From Bacillota bacterium (GTDB lineage Bacteria; Bacillota; Dethiobacteria; Dethiobacterales; Dethiobacteraceae), in contig DUUE01000387.1 in the NCBI GenBank assembly GCA_012841735.1, positions 1 through 5,441 on the forward strand: 5,441 bases of DNA. The letters are read 5' to 3'. Under the pieces are notes generated by a model. That model did not search any database. It saw only the letters and a program-made list of their open reading frames with translations, and was not told the DNA's origin. This document shows positions 1 through 5,381 of this stretch, piece after piece. A program made the position numbers and the translations under genes. Each line of letters opens with the position of its first letter. The stretch's first letter is position 1.

Positions 1-113
1 ATAAATTCGCTCCAAAGAATACCACCCCGGCAGAAGAGGCCGTCCAATACGCCAACGCAACCCGTGAGCAGGCGCTGCTGATTGCCACCAGAATGGTTGA
101 AAACCTGCAGTAA
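1..113 (+). CDS. 3' end of an unidentified protein gene (partial)
   Basis: This is the C-terminal end of a gene that begins left of the window. Reading codons from base 3, the frame is open for 36 codons and stops at a TAA at 111-113. The tail is hydrophilic and alanine-rich, looks like an amphipathic helix, and ends in RMVENLQ. The GC-rich codon use matches the right-hand operon rather than the AT-rich fic gene next door. A perfect intrinsic terminator hairpin starts 44 nt after the stop, which supports this being a real gene end. The fragment is too short to identify. A soluble enzyme with a C-terminal helix would fit, but I see no diagnostic motif and propose no function. Confidence 0.6.
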   Translation, partial: KFAPKNTTPAEEAVQYANATREQALLIATRMVENLQ

Positions 114-156
114 ACACGGGTGCGGCGGCGCTTGCCGGGCATTCTGCGGTCCACTG

Positions 157-193
157 AAAACGCGGAAGGAGCTGCTCCTTCCGCGTTTTCTTT
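157..193 (+). terminator. Intrinsic terminator, probably bidirectional
   Basis: A perfect 15-bp stem has arms at 157-171 and 175-189 and a 3-nt loop (CTG). The core is ACGCGGAAGGAG paired with CTCCTTCCGCGT. The downstream arm runs into TTTTCTTT, so it should stop transcription of the plus-strand gene ending at 113. The upstream arm begins with AAAA, which gives a short U run on the minus strand. The hairpin could therefore also stop transcripts leaving the convergent fic gene, although it lies about 100 nt past the fic stop. Confidence 0.88.
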
Positions 194-205
194 CGGTACA
201 TTTGC

Positions 206-287
206 ATGTGGCATGAGCCGGTTACAATTGTTTTTTAAGATTATCCTTCTCAACCAGCGGTCATCTTAAGTACAGGCTTTGCCACAT
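206..287. repeat. 82-nt nested inverted-repeat element between terminator and fic
   Basis: The outer arms ATGTGGCA (206-213) and TGCCACAT (280-287) are perfect 8-bp complements. Just inside them AGCC (216-219) pairs with GGCT (275-278). Further in, TTAAGAT (235-241) pairs with ATCTTAA (263-269) across a 21-nt loop. Together they can fold into one long interrupted hairpin on either strand. The element ends 2 nt before the fic stop codon and is not followed by a convincing U tract on the minus strand, so it does not look like a standard terminator. It could be a structured 3' UTR that protects the fic mRNA, or the remnant of a small mobile element. I found no target duplication. Confidence 0.4.
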
Positions 288-289
288 TA

Positions 290-1363
290 TCATTTTTCTG
301 TGCCGGCTTGTTGTACAACTTCAAATAATCGCTTATTCAGAAATATTCTCTCCCTGCCAATTTTATGAGATTCCAGGAAACCTTTTTCCTCCAACAATGA
401 TAAATAGTTTGAGGCAGTTTTCCTTGTAATATTTAATCCCTTTTCCAGATATGCAATTTTGGTATAAAACTCAAAGAAAAGTAAATATACAAGTTCTCTT
501 GAATATATTTTAGGTAACAAGTTTTTGATGTCTTTGGCTGTCTGTTCCACGACAGTATTAATTCTCTTTACAAGCAGCAACGTTTCTTCCGCAGTCTGCT
601 CTATACCGTCCAGTATAAACAGTATCCATTCTTCCCATTTGCCCTTTGTCCGTACCTCCTGCAAAAGTCTGTAGTATGCCGCTTTGTTCCGGATTATATA
701 TTTGCTGAGATAAAGTATTGGATTGTTCAGTAATTCTTTCAGGATAAGATACAATACATTTATAATTCTGCCTGTTCTGCCGTTGCCGTCATAAAACGGA
801 TGTATCACTTCAAACTGGTAATGAATAACCGCCAACTTAATAAGCGGGTCAATATTGTCATAATCTTCGTTTATATATTTCACCAGGTTGTCCAGCAGGA
901 GCATTATTTCCTTTTCACCGCTTGGGGGGGTGTATAGCACTTCCCCCGTTTCTTCATTTTTAAGGACGGTACCCGGAAGTTTTCTTATTCCTGCACTGTT
1001 TTTCACAATTAGTTGCTGGATTTCGATTATCAGATTGACCGTTAAAGCTTGTTTATCCTTTACCAGTTCATAGCCGCGCCAAAGGGCAGTTCTGTAATTT
1101 GCAACTTCTTTTGCTGCCGGATTGTTGTAATTTTCTTGTGACATTGCTTTAAACAGTTCATCATGTGTGGTTATAATATTCTCGATTTCAGAGCTGTCTT
1201 TGGCTTCATTAATGGTTACAGCATTAATAAGAATATTTTGATTTGGTATCATGCCCGCAAAACCTTTCAACTCTGCCAGCGCTCTATGGGATCTGGCAAG
1301 CTGTTTCAATACTCTCTTTGTTTCAAGTTCTACATCCGGGGGTAAAAGCTTTACATAAGCCAT
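290..1363 (-). CDS. Fic-family protein adenylyltransferase (class II, self-inhibited) with C-terminal winged helix
   Basis: This 357-aa protein has the layout of the soluble Fic_N-Fic-wHTH family (COG3177-like; Shewanella SoFic is a close architectural analogue). Such enzymes usually transfer AMP from ATP to a hydroxyl side chain of a target protein. Residues about 1-75 form the Fic_N region and carry the inhibitory motif SxxxEN (S57 to N62), in which E61 would block ATP gamma-phosphate binding. This is the class II arrangement, with no separate antitoxin. The target-binding flap is about residues 125-150 (LPGTVLKNEETGEVLYTPP). The active-site loop HPFYDGNGRTGR spans 188-199, with catalytic H188, metal ligand D192, and N194, R196 and R199 all present. 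Residues about 285-350 contain a helix-turn-helix-like stretch (ITRKTASNYLSLLEEKGFL) followed by a wing. The ATG at 1363 has an AAGGAGA site 7 nt upstream. The gene is monocistronic with its own promoter and is clearly richer in A+T than its neighbours, suggesting transfer. The target protein is unknown. Confidence 0.93.
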   Translation of the reverse strand: MAYVKLLPPDVELETKRVLKQLARSHRALAELKGFAGMIPNQNILINAVTINEAKDSSEIENIITTHDELFKAMSQENYNNPAAKEVANYRTALWRGYELVKDKQALTVNLIIEIQQLIVKNSAGIRKLPGTVLKNEETGEVLYTPPSGEKEIMLLLDNLVKYINEDYDNIDPLIKLAVIHYQFEVIHPFYDGNGRTGRIINVLYLILKELLNNPILYLSKYIIRNKAAYYRLLQEVRTKGKWEEWILFILDGIEQTAEETLLLVKRINTVVEQTAKDIKNLLPKIYSRELVYLLFFEFYTKIAYLEKGLNITRKTASNYLSLLEEKGFLESHKIGRERIFLNKRLFEVVQQAGTEK

Positions 1364-1370
1364 ACAAATC

Positions 1371-1377
1371 TCTCCTT
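1371..1377 (-). promoter_or_regulatory. Ribosome binding site of the fic gene
   Basis: AAGGAGA on the minus strand lies 7 nt upstream of the ATG at 1361-1363. It is a near-ideal Shine-Dalgarno sequence and fixes this start over any internal methionine. Confidence 0.85.
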
Positions 1378-1394
1378 ATAACTACTATGATCAC

Positions 1395-1423
1395 ATTATA
1401 TGGGTAGTCTTTTCCTCTTTCAA
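1395..1423 (-). promoter_or_regulatory. Sigma-70/SigA-type promoter of the fic gene
   Basis: On the minus strand a -35 box TTGAAA (1418-1423) is separated by exactly 17 bp from a perfect -10 box TATAAT (1395-1400). Transcription would start near 1388, leaving a leader of about 25 nt that includes the ribosome binding site at 1371-1377. A TGGGTA repeat fills the part of the spacer touching the -10 box, and another sits just upstream of the -35 box. A strong core promoter packed with repeats suggests that it is repressed by default. Confidence 0.85.
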
Positions 1424-1477
1424 TATAATTTGGGTAAAAATATGAAAAAAATACCCATGTTTTTAATGAAATGGGTA
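1400..1477. promoter_or_regulatory. Putative operator array: four (A/T)TGGGTA heptamers around the fic promoter
   Basis: Copies read ATGGGTA at 1400-1406, TTGGGTA at 1430-1436, TACCCAT (inverted) at 1452-1458 and ATGGGTA at 1471-1477. Each is followed, in its own orientation, by a mostly A/T-rich stretch. The inverted copy and the last copy form a 7-bp dyad with a 12-nt spacer. The copy at 1400-1406 overlaps the -10 box by one base and the copy at 1430-1436 lies 6 bp upstream of the -35 box, so a bound protein would occlude RNA polymerase. The repeats are seen directly. The operator role, and the idea that the winged helix of Fic is the binder, are inference. Confidence 0.6.
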
Positions 1478-1560
1478 AATATTTCGCGTGCGAATAATTA
1501 TCGTACCTCATTTACAAAAACTTGTACTTCATTCTCGTCGTATACGCCAGTTCATTATTT

Positions 1561-1590
1561 TAATTAAAAATAACCGGCCTTACGGCCGGT
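1561..1590 (-). terminator. Intrinsic terminator of the operon, with the pdxA stop codon in its loop
   Basis: Read on the minus strand, ACCGGCC (1590-1584) and GGCCGGT (1579-1573) form a 7-bp GC-rich stem around the 4-nt loop GTAA. The stem is followed by TATTTTTAATTA. The TAA of the loop (1580-1582) is the pdxA stop codon, and the last two codons, CGG CCG, are part of the stem. The operon therefore ends with almost no 3' untranslated sequence before the U tract. Confidence 0.85.
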
Positions 1591-2578
1591 ACTGCCGGCA
1601 ATAACGGGCGGCCAGCCTGATGGCTTCCCCCATGCTGACGGCGGAGGCGATGCCTTTGCCGGCAATGTCAAAAGCGGTTCCGTGGTCGACGGAAGTGCGC
1701 AAAAAAGGCAGCCCCAGGGTAAGGGAGACGGTTTTGTCAAAGTCAGCCATTTTGGCGGCGATATGACCCTGGTCGTGGTAGAGGGACAGGACGGCGTCAT
1801 AGAGGCCTGTGCGGGCGAGATGGAAAACCGAATCGGCCGGAACAGGCCCTGCCACGTTCAGCCCCCGGGCCTGCAGGGCTGCTACGGCGGGGGCTATTTC
1901 CGTCATTTCTTCCGTGCCGAAGAGGCCGTGCTCGCCGCCGTGCGGGTTCAGAGCCGCTACGGCCAGGCAGCCGTCCGCCAGCCCCAGCATGGAGAGGGCT
2001 CGCAGGGACTGCTCCGCTGTTTGCATGATATTCTCTTTTGTCACCAGCTCGCAGGCGGCGCGCAGGGAAAGATGGCGGGAGAGGAAAAAGATGCGCAGGC
2101 TGCCTGTCTGGAACATGGTGAGCGGGTTTTTTGTTTTTGTCAGGGCGGCCAGCATCTCCGTATGGCCAATAAAAGCTATGCCTGCCGCCCTGATGGCTTC
2201 CTTGTTGATGGGCGTGGTGGCCAGCGCTGCCAGCCGGCCGGCCAGGGCCAGCTCCGTGGCGGTGCGGATGTATTCATACGCCGCCCGGCCGGCTGCCGCG
2301 CCCACAGTGCCGTGCTGAAAGTCTTTGGGCTCAATATTTGCCAGGTCGATCAGATTGATCATGCCCGGGGCAAAACTGCCTTCCCCGGGGGCGGTGATGG
2401 TGTTGATTTTAATGTCCGCCCGCAGAATTTCCGCCACCTGCAGCAGGACTGCGGCGCTGCCGATGACGACAGGCCGGGCGTGGGTATAAATTTCCGGGTT
2501 CTGCAGGGCTTTGACCACAATCTCCGGTCCGATGCCGGCAGGGTCGCCCAGGGGAATACCGATCAGCGGCTTGCTCAT
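1580..2578 (-). CDS. pdxA: PdxA-family 4-hydroxythreonine-4-phosphate dehydrogenase
   Basis: This 332-aa cytosolic protein is full length for the family (E. coli PdxA is 329 aa). PdxA oxidises 4-phosphooxy-L-threonine with NAD+, and the product decarboxylates to 3-amino-1-hydroxyacetone phosphate, which PdxJ uses to make pyridoxine phosphate. The N-terminal signature GDPAGIGPE is at residues 11-19 and the substrate-binding GHTE at 138-141. The three metal ligands are H169 (SRHLSL), H213 (NPHGGEHGLFG) and H268 (YHDQGH). The C-terminal TSVDHGTAFDIAGKG at 295-309 is also intact. The ATG overlaps the preceding stop as ATGA and has a strong AGGAGGTG site, so it is translated as the last gene of the two-component operon. 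An alternative is PdxA2, which acts on 4-phospho-D-threonate or 4-phospho-D-erythronate. That enzyme usually sits beside a DUF1537 kinase, which is not seen here. Family membership is secure; exact substrate is not. Confidence 0.93.
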   Translation of the reverse strand: MSKPLIGIPLGDPAGIGPEIVVKALQNPEIYTHARPVVIGSAAVLLQVAEILRADIKINTITAPGEGSFAPGMINLIDLANIEPKDFQHGTVGAAAGRAAYEYIRTATELALAGRLAALATTPINKEAIRAAGIAFIGHTEMLAALTKTKNPLTMFQTGSLRIFFLSRHLSLRAACELVTKENIMQTAEQSLRALSMLGLADGCLAVAALNPHGGEHGLFGTEEMTEIAPAVAALQARGLNVAGPVPADSVFHLARTGLYDAVLSLYHDQGHIAAKMADFDKTVSLTLGLPFLRTSVDHGTAFDIAGKGIASAVSMGEAIRLAARYCRQYRP

Positions 2579-4005
2579 GGCCGCACCTCCTCAGTGAGAA
2601 TACTGTGCAGTGTTTTTGTCCAGTTGTCCACATAATGTCCCAGGGCCCATTCCGCCATGATGATTTCTTCCCCGGGCTGCAGGGGGATTTTTTGCCGCGG
2701 GGAACCTGCCAGGGAACGGCCGCTTGTGGCAAAGACCTGGATTTCATTTTCCGTAAAAACAAGTGCCAGGTCGTCATTGGGGGAAGTGAGGGCATCCGTT
2801 GCCCGGGGCACTTTGTTTTTAATGCGCGGCCAGGGAACGGACAGTTCATTGTAAAAAACCACATGGTCCGGGGGGATAAGACCCAGGGGGTAAGTTTCCC
2901 CCGCCGCGGTGCGCCCCTGGAAAATCCAGTAGCCTTTCTTCCGTGCCAGGCCCACACTGTCCCCTGCGGCGAGAAGATTGTCCCGGCGGCCGCTTCCCGC
3001 CGGAGGCACAGGCTGAGTTGCGGCGGGGCTGTCAATCAGGTCGGAGAGGGAGACCGCCCGGGCAAAAGGCAGGGCGTCCACGGCAAAAATAGCATAGCGT
3101 TCTTCTGCGGCGCCTCCGGAAGGAGGCGGTTTTCTGTGCTCCAGCACGGAAACATAATCGTTGCCGATATAAGTGATACTGCGTGTCACTGTACCCCTGT
3201 AAGCAGTTGGGAGCGGGATGTCCGGGTCTTCTGCCGGCTCTGTTTTGGCGGGGGCGAAAAGGGGAGTGGCCAGCAGCAGTTCTTCACTGTCTTCAGCGTC
3301 CCGGGCGGTGACCGCCTCCAGGCGGTAAAAGCCTCTGCGCCGGGGGAAAATTATGCCTTTAAGCTCCAGCAGCGGGCCCAGTTCCTGCCCTGCCGCCGCC
3401 AGCCACAGTGTGCGGCAGCCGCCGTCTGCGGCGCGCAGTCCCAGGAGGATGCCGGAACGCTTGTCGCTGCACGCGGTGTCGTCTTCCAGGGCGGTAATGT
3501 CGGTAATGCCGGTAATGCCCGGGGTGTTCAGTACCGACGGGTTTACGGCCGGGGAAAGCCGGCGGGCGGTGTAGCTGTTGCCGAAAAGCTGCAGGAGCAG
3601 CTCTTCTGTGCCGGCAGGAAAGAGTTCGCAGGCAAAAAAGCGGTTGTCGGTCAGGGTAATGATGGTCATTTCAGGCGGCAGGGGGACGGCGGCGGGAAAG
3701 GCGGGGTTGTGTGCCAGGTAAGTGTCGCTGTCCACCCTTTTTACCTGGTAGCGGGGGCGGGGCAACAGGTAGGTGCCCAGGAGGGCATAATCGGCGGTAA
3801 AATACAGCCTGCTTCCCACCCATTCCGCTGCGGCAGGCTGCGTTGCTTCGTTTTCACCCAGTAAAGCGGTAATTTCCCAGGTGCCGGAGAGGGGAAGCTC
3901 GCTTTTGGGCGGGGTGATGCGGAGCGTAAAGCCGGGACTGGGCCCCATGCAGCCTGTGGTAAGCATAAGCAGCAGGCACAAAAGTGAAAGCAGTTTTTTG
4001 CTCAC
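2575..4005 (-). CDS. Secreted lipoprotein of unknown function, co-transcribed with the sensor kinase
   Basis: I do not recognise this 476-aa protein as a named family. The N-terminus has a lysine pair, a hydrophobic stretch (LLSLLCLLLML) and a lipobox-like TTGC with C19 as the likely lipidated residue, so it should be anchored on the outer face of the membrane. Position -3 is Thr rather than Leu, a tolerated but weaker lipobox. Residues about 38-150 are beta-rich and open with LSGTWEI, recalling the G-x-W start of lipocalin-like barrels. Residues about 225-450 hold repeated beta-strand pairs (SITYIGNDYVSVLE, YAIFAVD, DLALVFTENEIQVF) that could form part of a propeller. A proline- and glycine-rich linker lies near 293-300. 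Both folds are guesses. The start is GTG at 4005, overlapping the kinase stop as GTGA; its AAGGA is 12 nt away, so translation probably depends on coupling. Its position suggests an envelope role linked to the kinase, perhaps as an accessory sensor. Confidence 0.85.
   Translation of the reverse strand: MSKKLLSLLCLLLMLTTGCMGPSPGFTLRITPPKSELPLSGTWEITALLGENEATQPAAAEWVGSRLYFTADYALLGTYLLPRPRYQVKRVDSDTYLAHNPAFPAAVPLPPEMTIITLTDNRFFACELFPAGTEELLLQLFGNSYTARRLSPAVNPSVLNTPGITGITDITALEDDTACSDKRSGILLGLRAADGGCRTLWLAAAGQELGPLLELKGIIFPRRRGFYRLEAVTARDAEDSEELLLATPLFAPAKTEPAEDPDIPLPTAYRGTVTRSITYIGNDYVSVLEHRKPPPSGGAAEERYAIFAVDALPFARAVSLSDLIDSPAATQPVPPAGSGRRDNLLAAGDSVGLARKKGYWIFQGRTAAGETYPLGLIPPDHVVFYNELSVPWPRIKNKVPRATDALTSPNDDLALVFTENEIQVFATSGRSLAGSPRQKIPLQPGEEIIMAEWALGHYVDNWTKTLHSILTEEVRP
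2584..2591 (-). promoter_or_regulatory. Ribosome binding site of pdxA inside the lipoprotein gene
   Basis: AGGAGGTG on the minus strand ends 5 nt before the pdxA ATG and lies within the last codons of the upstream lipoprotein gene (EEV). It is the strongest ribosome binding site in the operon. PdxA may therefore be translated independently as well as by coupling through the ATGA overlap. Confidence 0.8.
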
Positions 4006-5381
4006 GATGTCTTCACATCCTTGTGCGGCAGGGTTACTGTCACCACTGTCCCCTCGCCCACAGTGCTCTGCAGTTCCATGGTCCCCTGCATGAGGCGGAC
4101 AATTTCATCACAGAGGGAGAGGCCGATGCCGCTGTGGGATTTGCTTGATTTGCCTTTGTAGAATTTTTCTTTGACCCGGGGCAGTTCCTCCGGCGGGATG
4201 CCGCTGCCCGTGTCTCGCACCGTAAAGACAATCTTGTCCCCTGCCGTGGCGGCGGTAAGGGAGACGGAGCCGCCGGGCGGGGTAAATTTGAAAGCATTGT
4301 CCAGGAGATTGATAAAAACCTGTTTCAGACGGTTGGCGTCGCTGGTGAAGGTGCCCGTGTCGCCGGCGTCCACGCTAAAAGCAAGCTGTTGGCGCCGTGC
4401 CCGCGGGGCCAGCTGGATGCGCAGCTGTTCCAGCAGGGTGGGAAGGTGGACCTGTTCCCGGGCCAGGGTGATTTTGCCGGAAACAAAGCGGGAAAAATCC
4501 AGCAATTCACTGACCATCCGGGTGAGGCGGTCGCTTTCCGTTTCAATGATCTTGAGGCCGTCCTGCAGGATCTCCTTGTTTTCATATTCTTGCAGGGTGA
4601 CCGCCCAGCCTTTGATGGAAGTGAGGGGCGTGCGCAGTTCATGGGAGATGGAAGAAATAAATTCGTTTTTCAGTTGTTCTTTTTTGACGATTTCGCTGGC
4701 CAGGTAGTTGAGGGTGGCCGAGAGCTTGCCGATTTCATCCCGGGAGCTGTAGGTGCTTGTGGCGGCAAAATTGCCGGCCGCCATTTCCCCGGCTGCGCGG
4801 GTAACTTTTTTCAGCGGTTCGGTAATGGTATTGGCCAGCAGGATGCTGACCAGGGCGGTCATGAGAATGACAAGGCCGCCGAAGGAAAGATAACGGATCG
4901 CTACCGCCCGGATTTCCGCATGCACTTCTTCCAGGGAGGCGAGAAAGCGCAGTACACCCACCTGGGTATCGCCGGCCAGCAGTGGACGTGAGGCGGCCAT
5001 AATTCCTTCCTTCCCCAGGCGGCCGGTCCAGACGGCCTCCCCGCCCGCCAGGGCGGCGGAAACATCGGGGGCAGCATCCCCGGTGACGGTGCCGTGGGAG
5101 TTGAGGAGGACGCGGCCGTCCATGGCGATGATCTGCACCTGGGCGGCGGCCTGTTTCCAGAACAGGTCCACATTGTTAATAATATTTTCTTCCAGGGTGG
5201 CATCGGCAAAATAACGTCCATAAAGTTCAGCGGCCGTCTGCAGCTGCTGCCTGAGGGAGTCTTCCAGGCTTTTGTAGTAGTTGCGGCGGATGCCGGAAAT
5301 GAGGAAAAGCTCCAGAATGCCCACGGTGATAATAATGATAAACAGGAAATAGGCCACCATCCGGTATTTAATGCTATGCAT
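4002..5381 (-). CDS. Membrane sensor histidine kinase (HAMP-HisKA-HATPase, WalK/PhoR-like)
   Basis: This 459-aa protein autophosphorylates on histidine and should pass the phosphate to the response regulator encoded immediately upstream. TM1 is about residues 9-30 and TM2 about 164-184. The external part between them (about 31-160) has a Cache/extracytoplasmic-PAS-like pattern: VQIIAMDGRVLLNS near 82, then a PDVSAAL segment, and VGVLRFLASLEEV near 141. HAMP covers about 184-237, with TEPLKKV and DEIGKL. The H box SHELRTPLTS has the phosphoacceptor H247. The N box NLLDNAFKF starts at 358, the G1 box DTGSGIP at 390, the F box EKFYKG at 405 and the G2 box GIGLSL at 418, so every catalytic box is present. 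The ATG overlaps the response-regulator stop by 8 nt, with GGGGGG about 9 nt upstream. The stimulus cannot be read from sequence; the external domain suggests a small ligand or an envelope cue. I give no specific gene name because kinases of this layout are numerous. Confidence 0.95.
   Translation of the reverse strand: MHSIKYRMVAYFLFIIIITVGILELFLISGIRRNYYKSLEDSLRQQLQTAAELYGRYFADATLEENIINNVDLFWKQAAAQVQIIAMDGRVLLNSHGTVTGDAAPDVSAALAGGEAVWTGRLGKEGIMAASRPLLAGDTQVGVLRFLASLEEVHAEIRAVAIRYLSFGGLVILMTALVSILLANTITEPLKKVTRAAGEMAAGNFAATSTYSSRDEIGKLSATLNYLASEIVKKEQLKNEFISSISHELRTPLTSIKGWAVTLQEYENKEILQDGLKIIETESDRLTRMVSELLDFSRFVSGKITLAREQVHLPTLLEQLRIQLAPRARRQQLAFSVDAGDTGTFTSDANRLKQVFINLLDNAFKFTPPGGSVSLTAATAGDKIVFTVRDTGSGIPPEELPRVKEKFYKGKSSKSHSGIGLSLCDEIVRLMQGTMELQSTVGEGTVVTVTLPHKDVKTS

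Noticed and set aside
206..287. Reading the nested repeats as an IS end or a complete miniature transposon
   Set aside because: No flanking target duplication was found and no matching repeat was seen at the other edge of the fic block (1480-1570).
290..1363. Reading fic as the toxin half of a two-gene toxin-antitoxin pair
   Set aside because: The inhibitory SxxxEN motif is within the same protein and no small antitoxin gene lies next to it. It fits a self-regulated class II enzyme.
1483..1494. Short dyad TTCGC-GT-GCGAA upstream of the fic promoter
   Set aside because: The arms are only 5 bp with a 2-bp gap, no promoter lies next to it, and a single copy could easily arise by chance. It could still be a weak operator.
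1323..1511. Minus-strand 62-codon frame covering the fic promoter and the fic start
   Set aside because: It overlaps the fic promoter, ribosome binding site and first codons in another frame and has no ribosome site of its own. I read the region as regulatory DNA.
1682..2635. Long plus-strand open frame (317 codons) opposite pdxA
   Set aside because: It is antisense to an unmistakable PdxA, its translation is low-complexity, rich in Gly, Gln and Arg, with no recognisable domain. Long antisense frames are common opposite GC-rich genes.
2605..3864. Plus-strand open frame of 419 codons opposite the lipoprotein gene
   Set aside because: The opposite frame has a signal peptide, lipobox and perfectly overlapping operon junctions. 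The plus-strand product has an odd composition rich in Gly, Arg, Cys and Phe and lacks domain-like features.
4389..4991. Plus-strand open frame of 200 codons opposite the histidine kinase
   Set aside because: It is antisense to the conserved kinase core and has a shadow-type composition.
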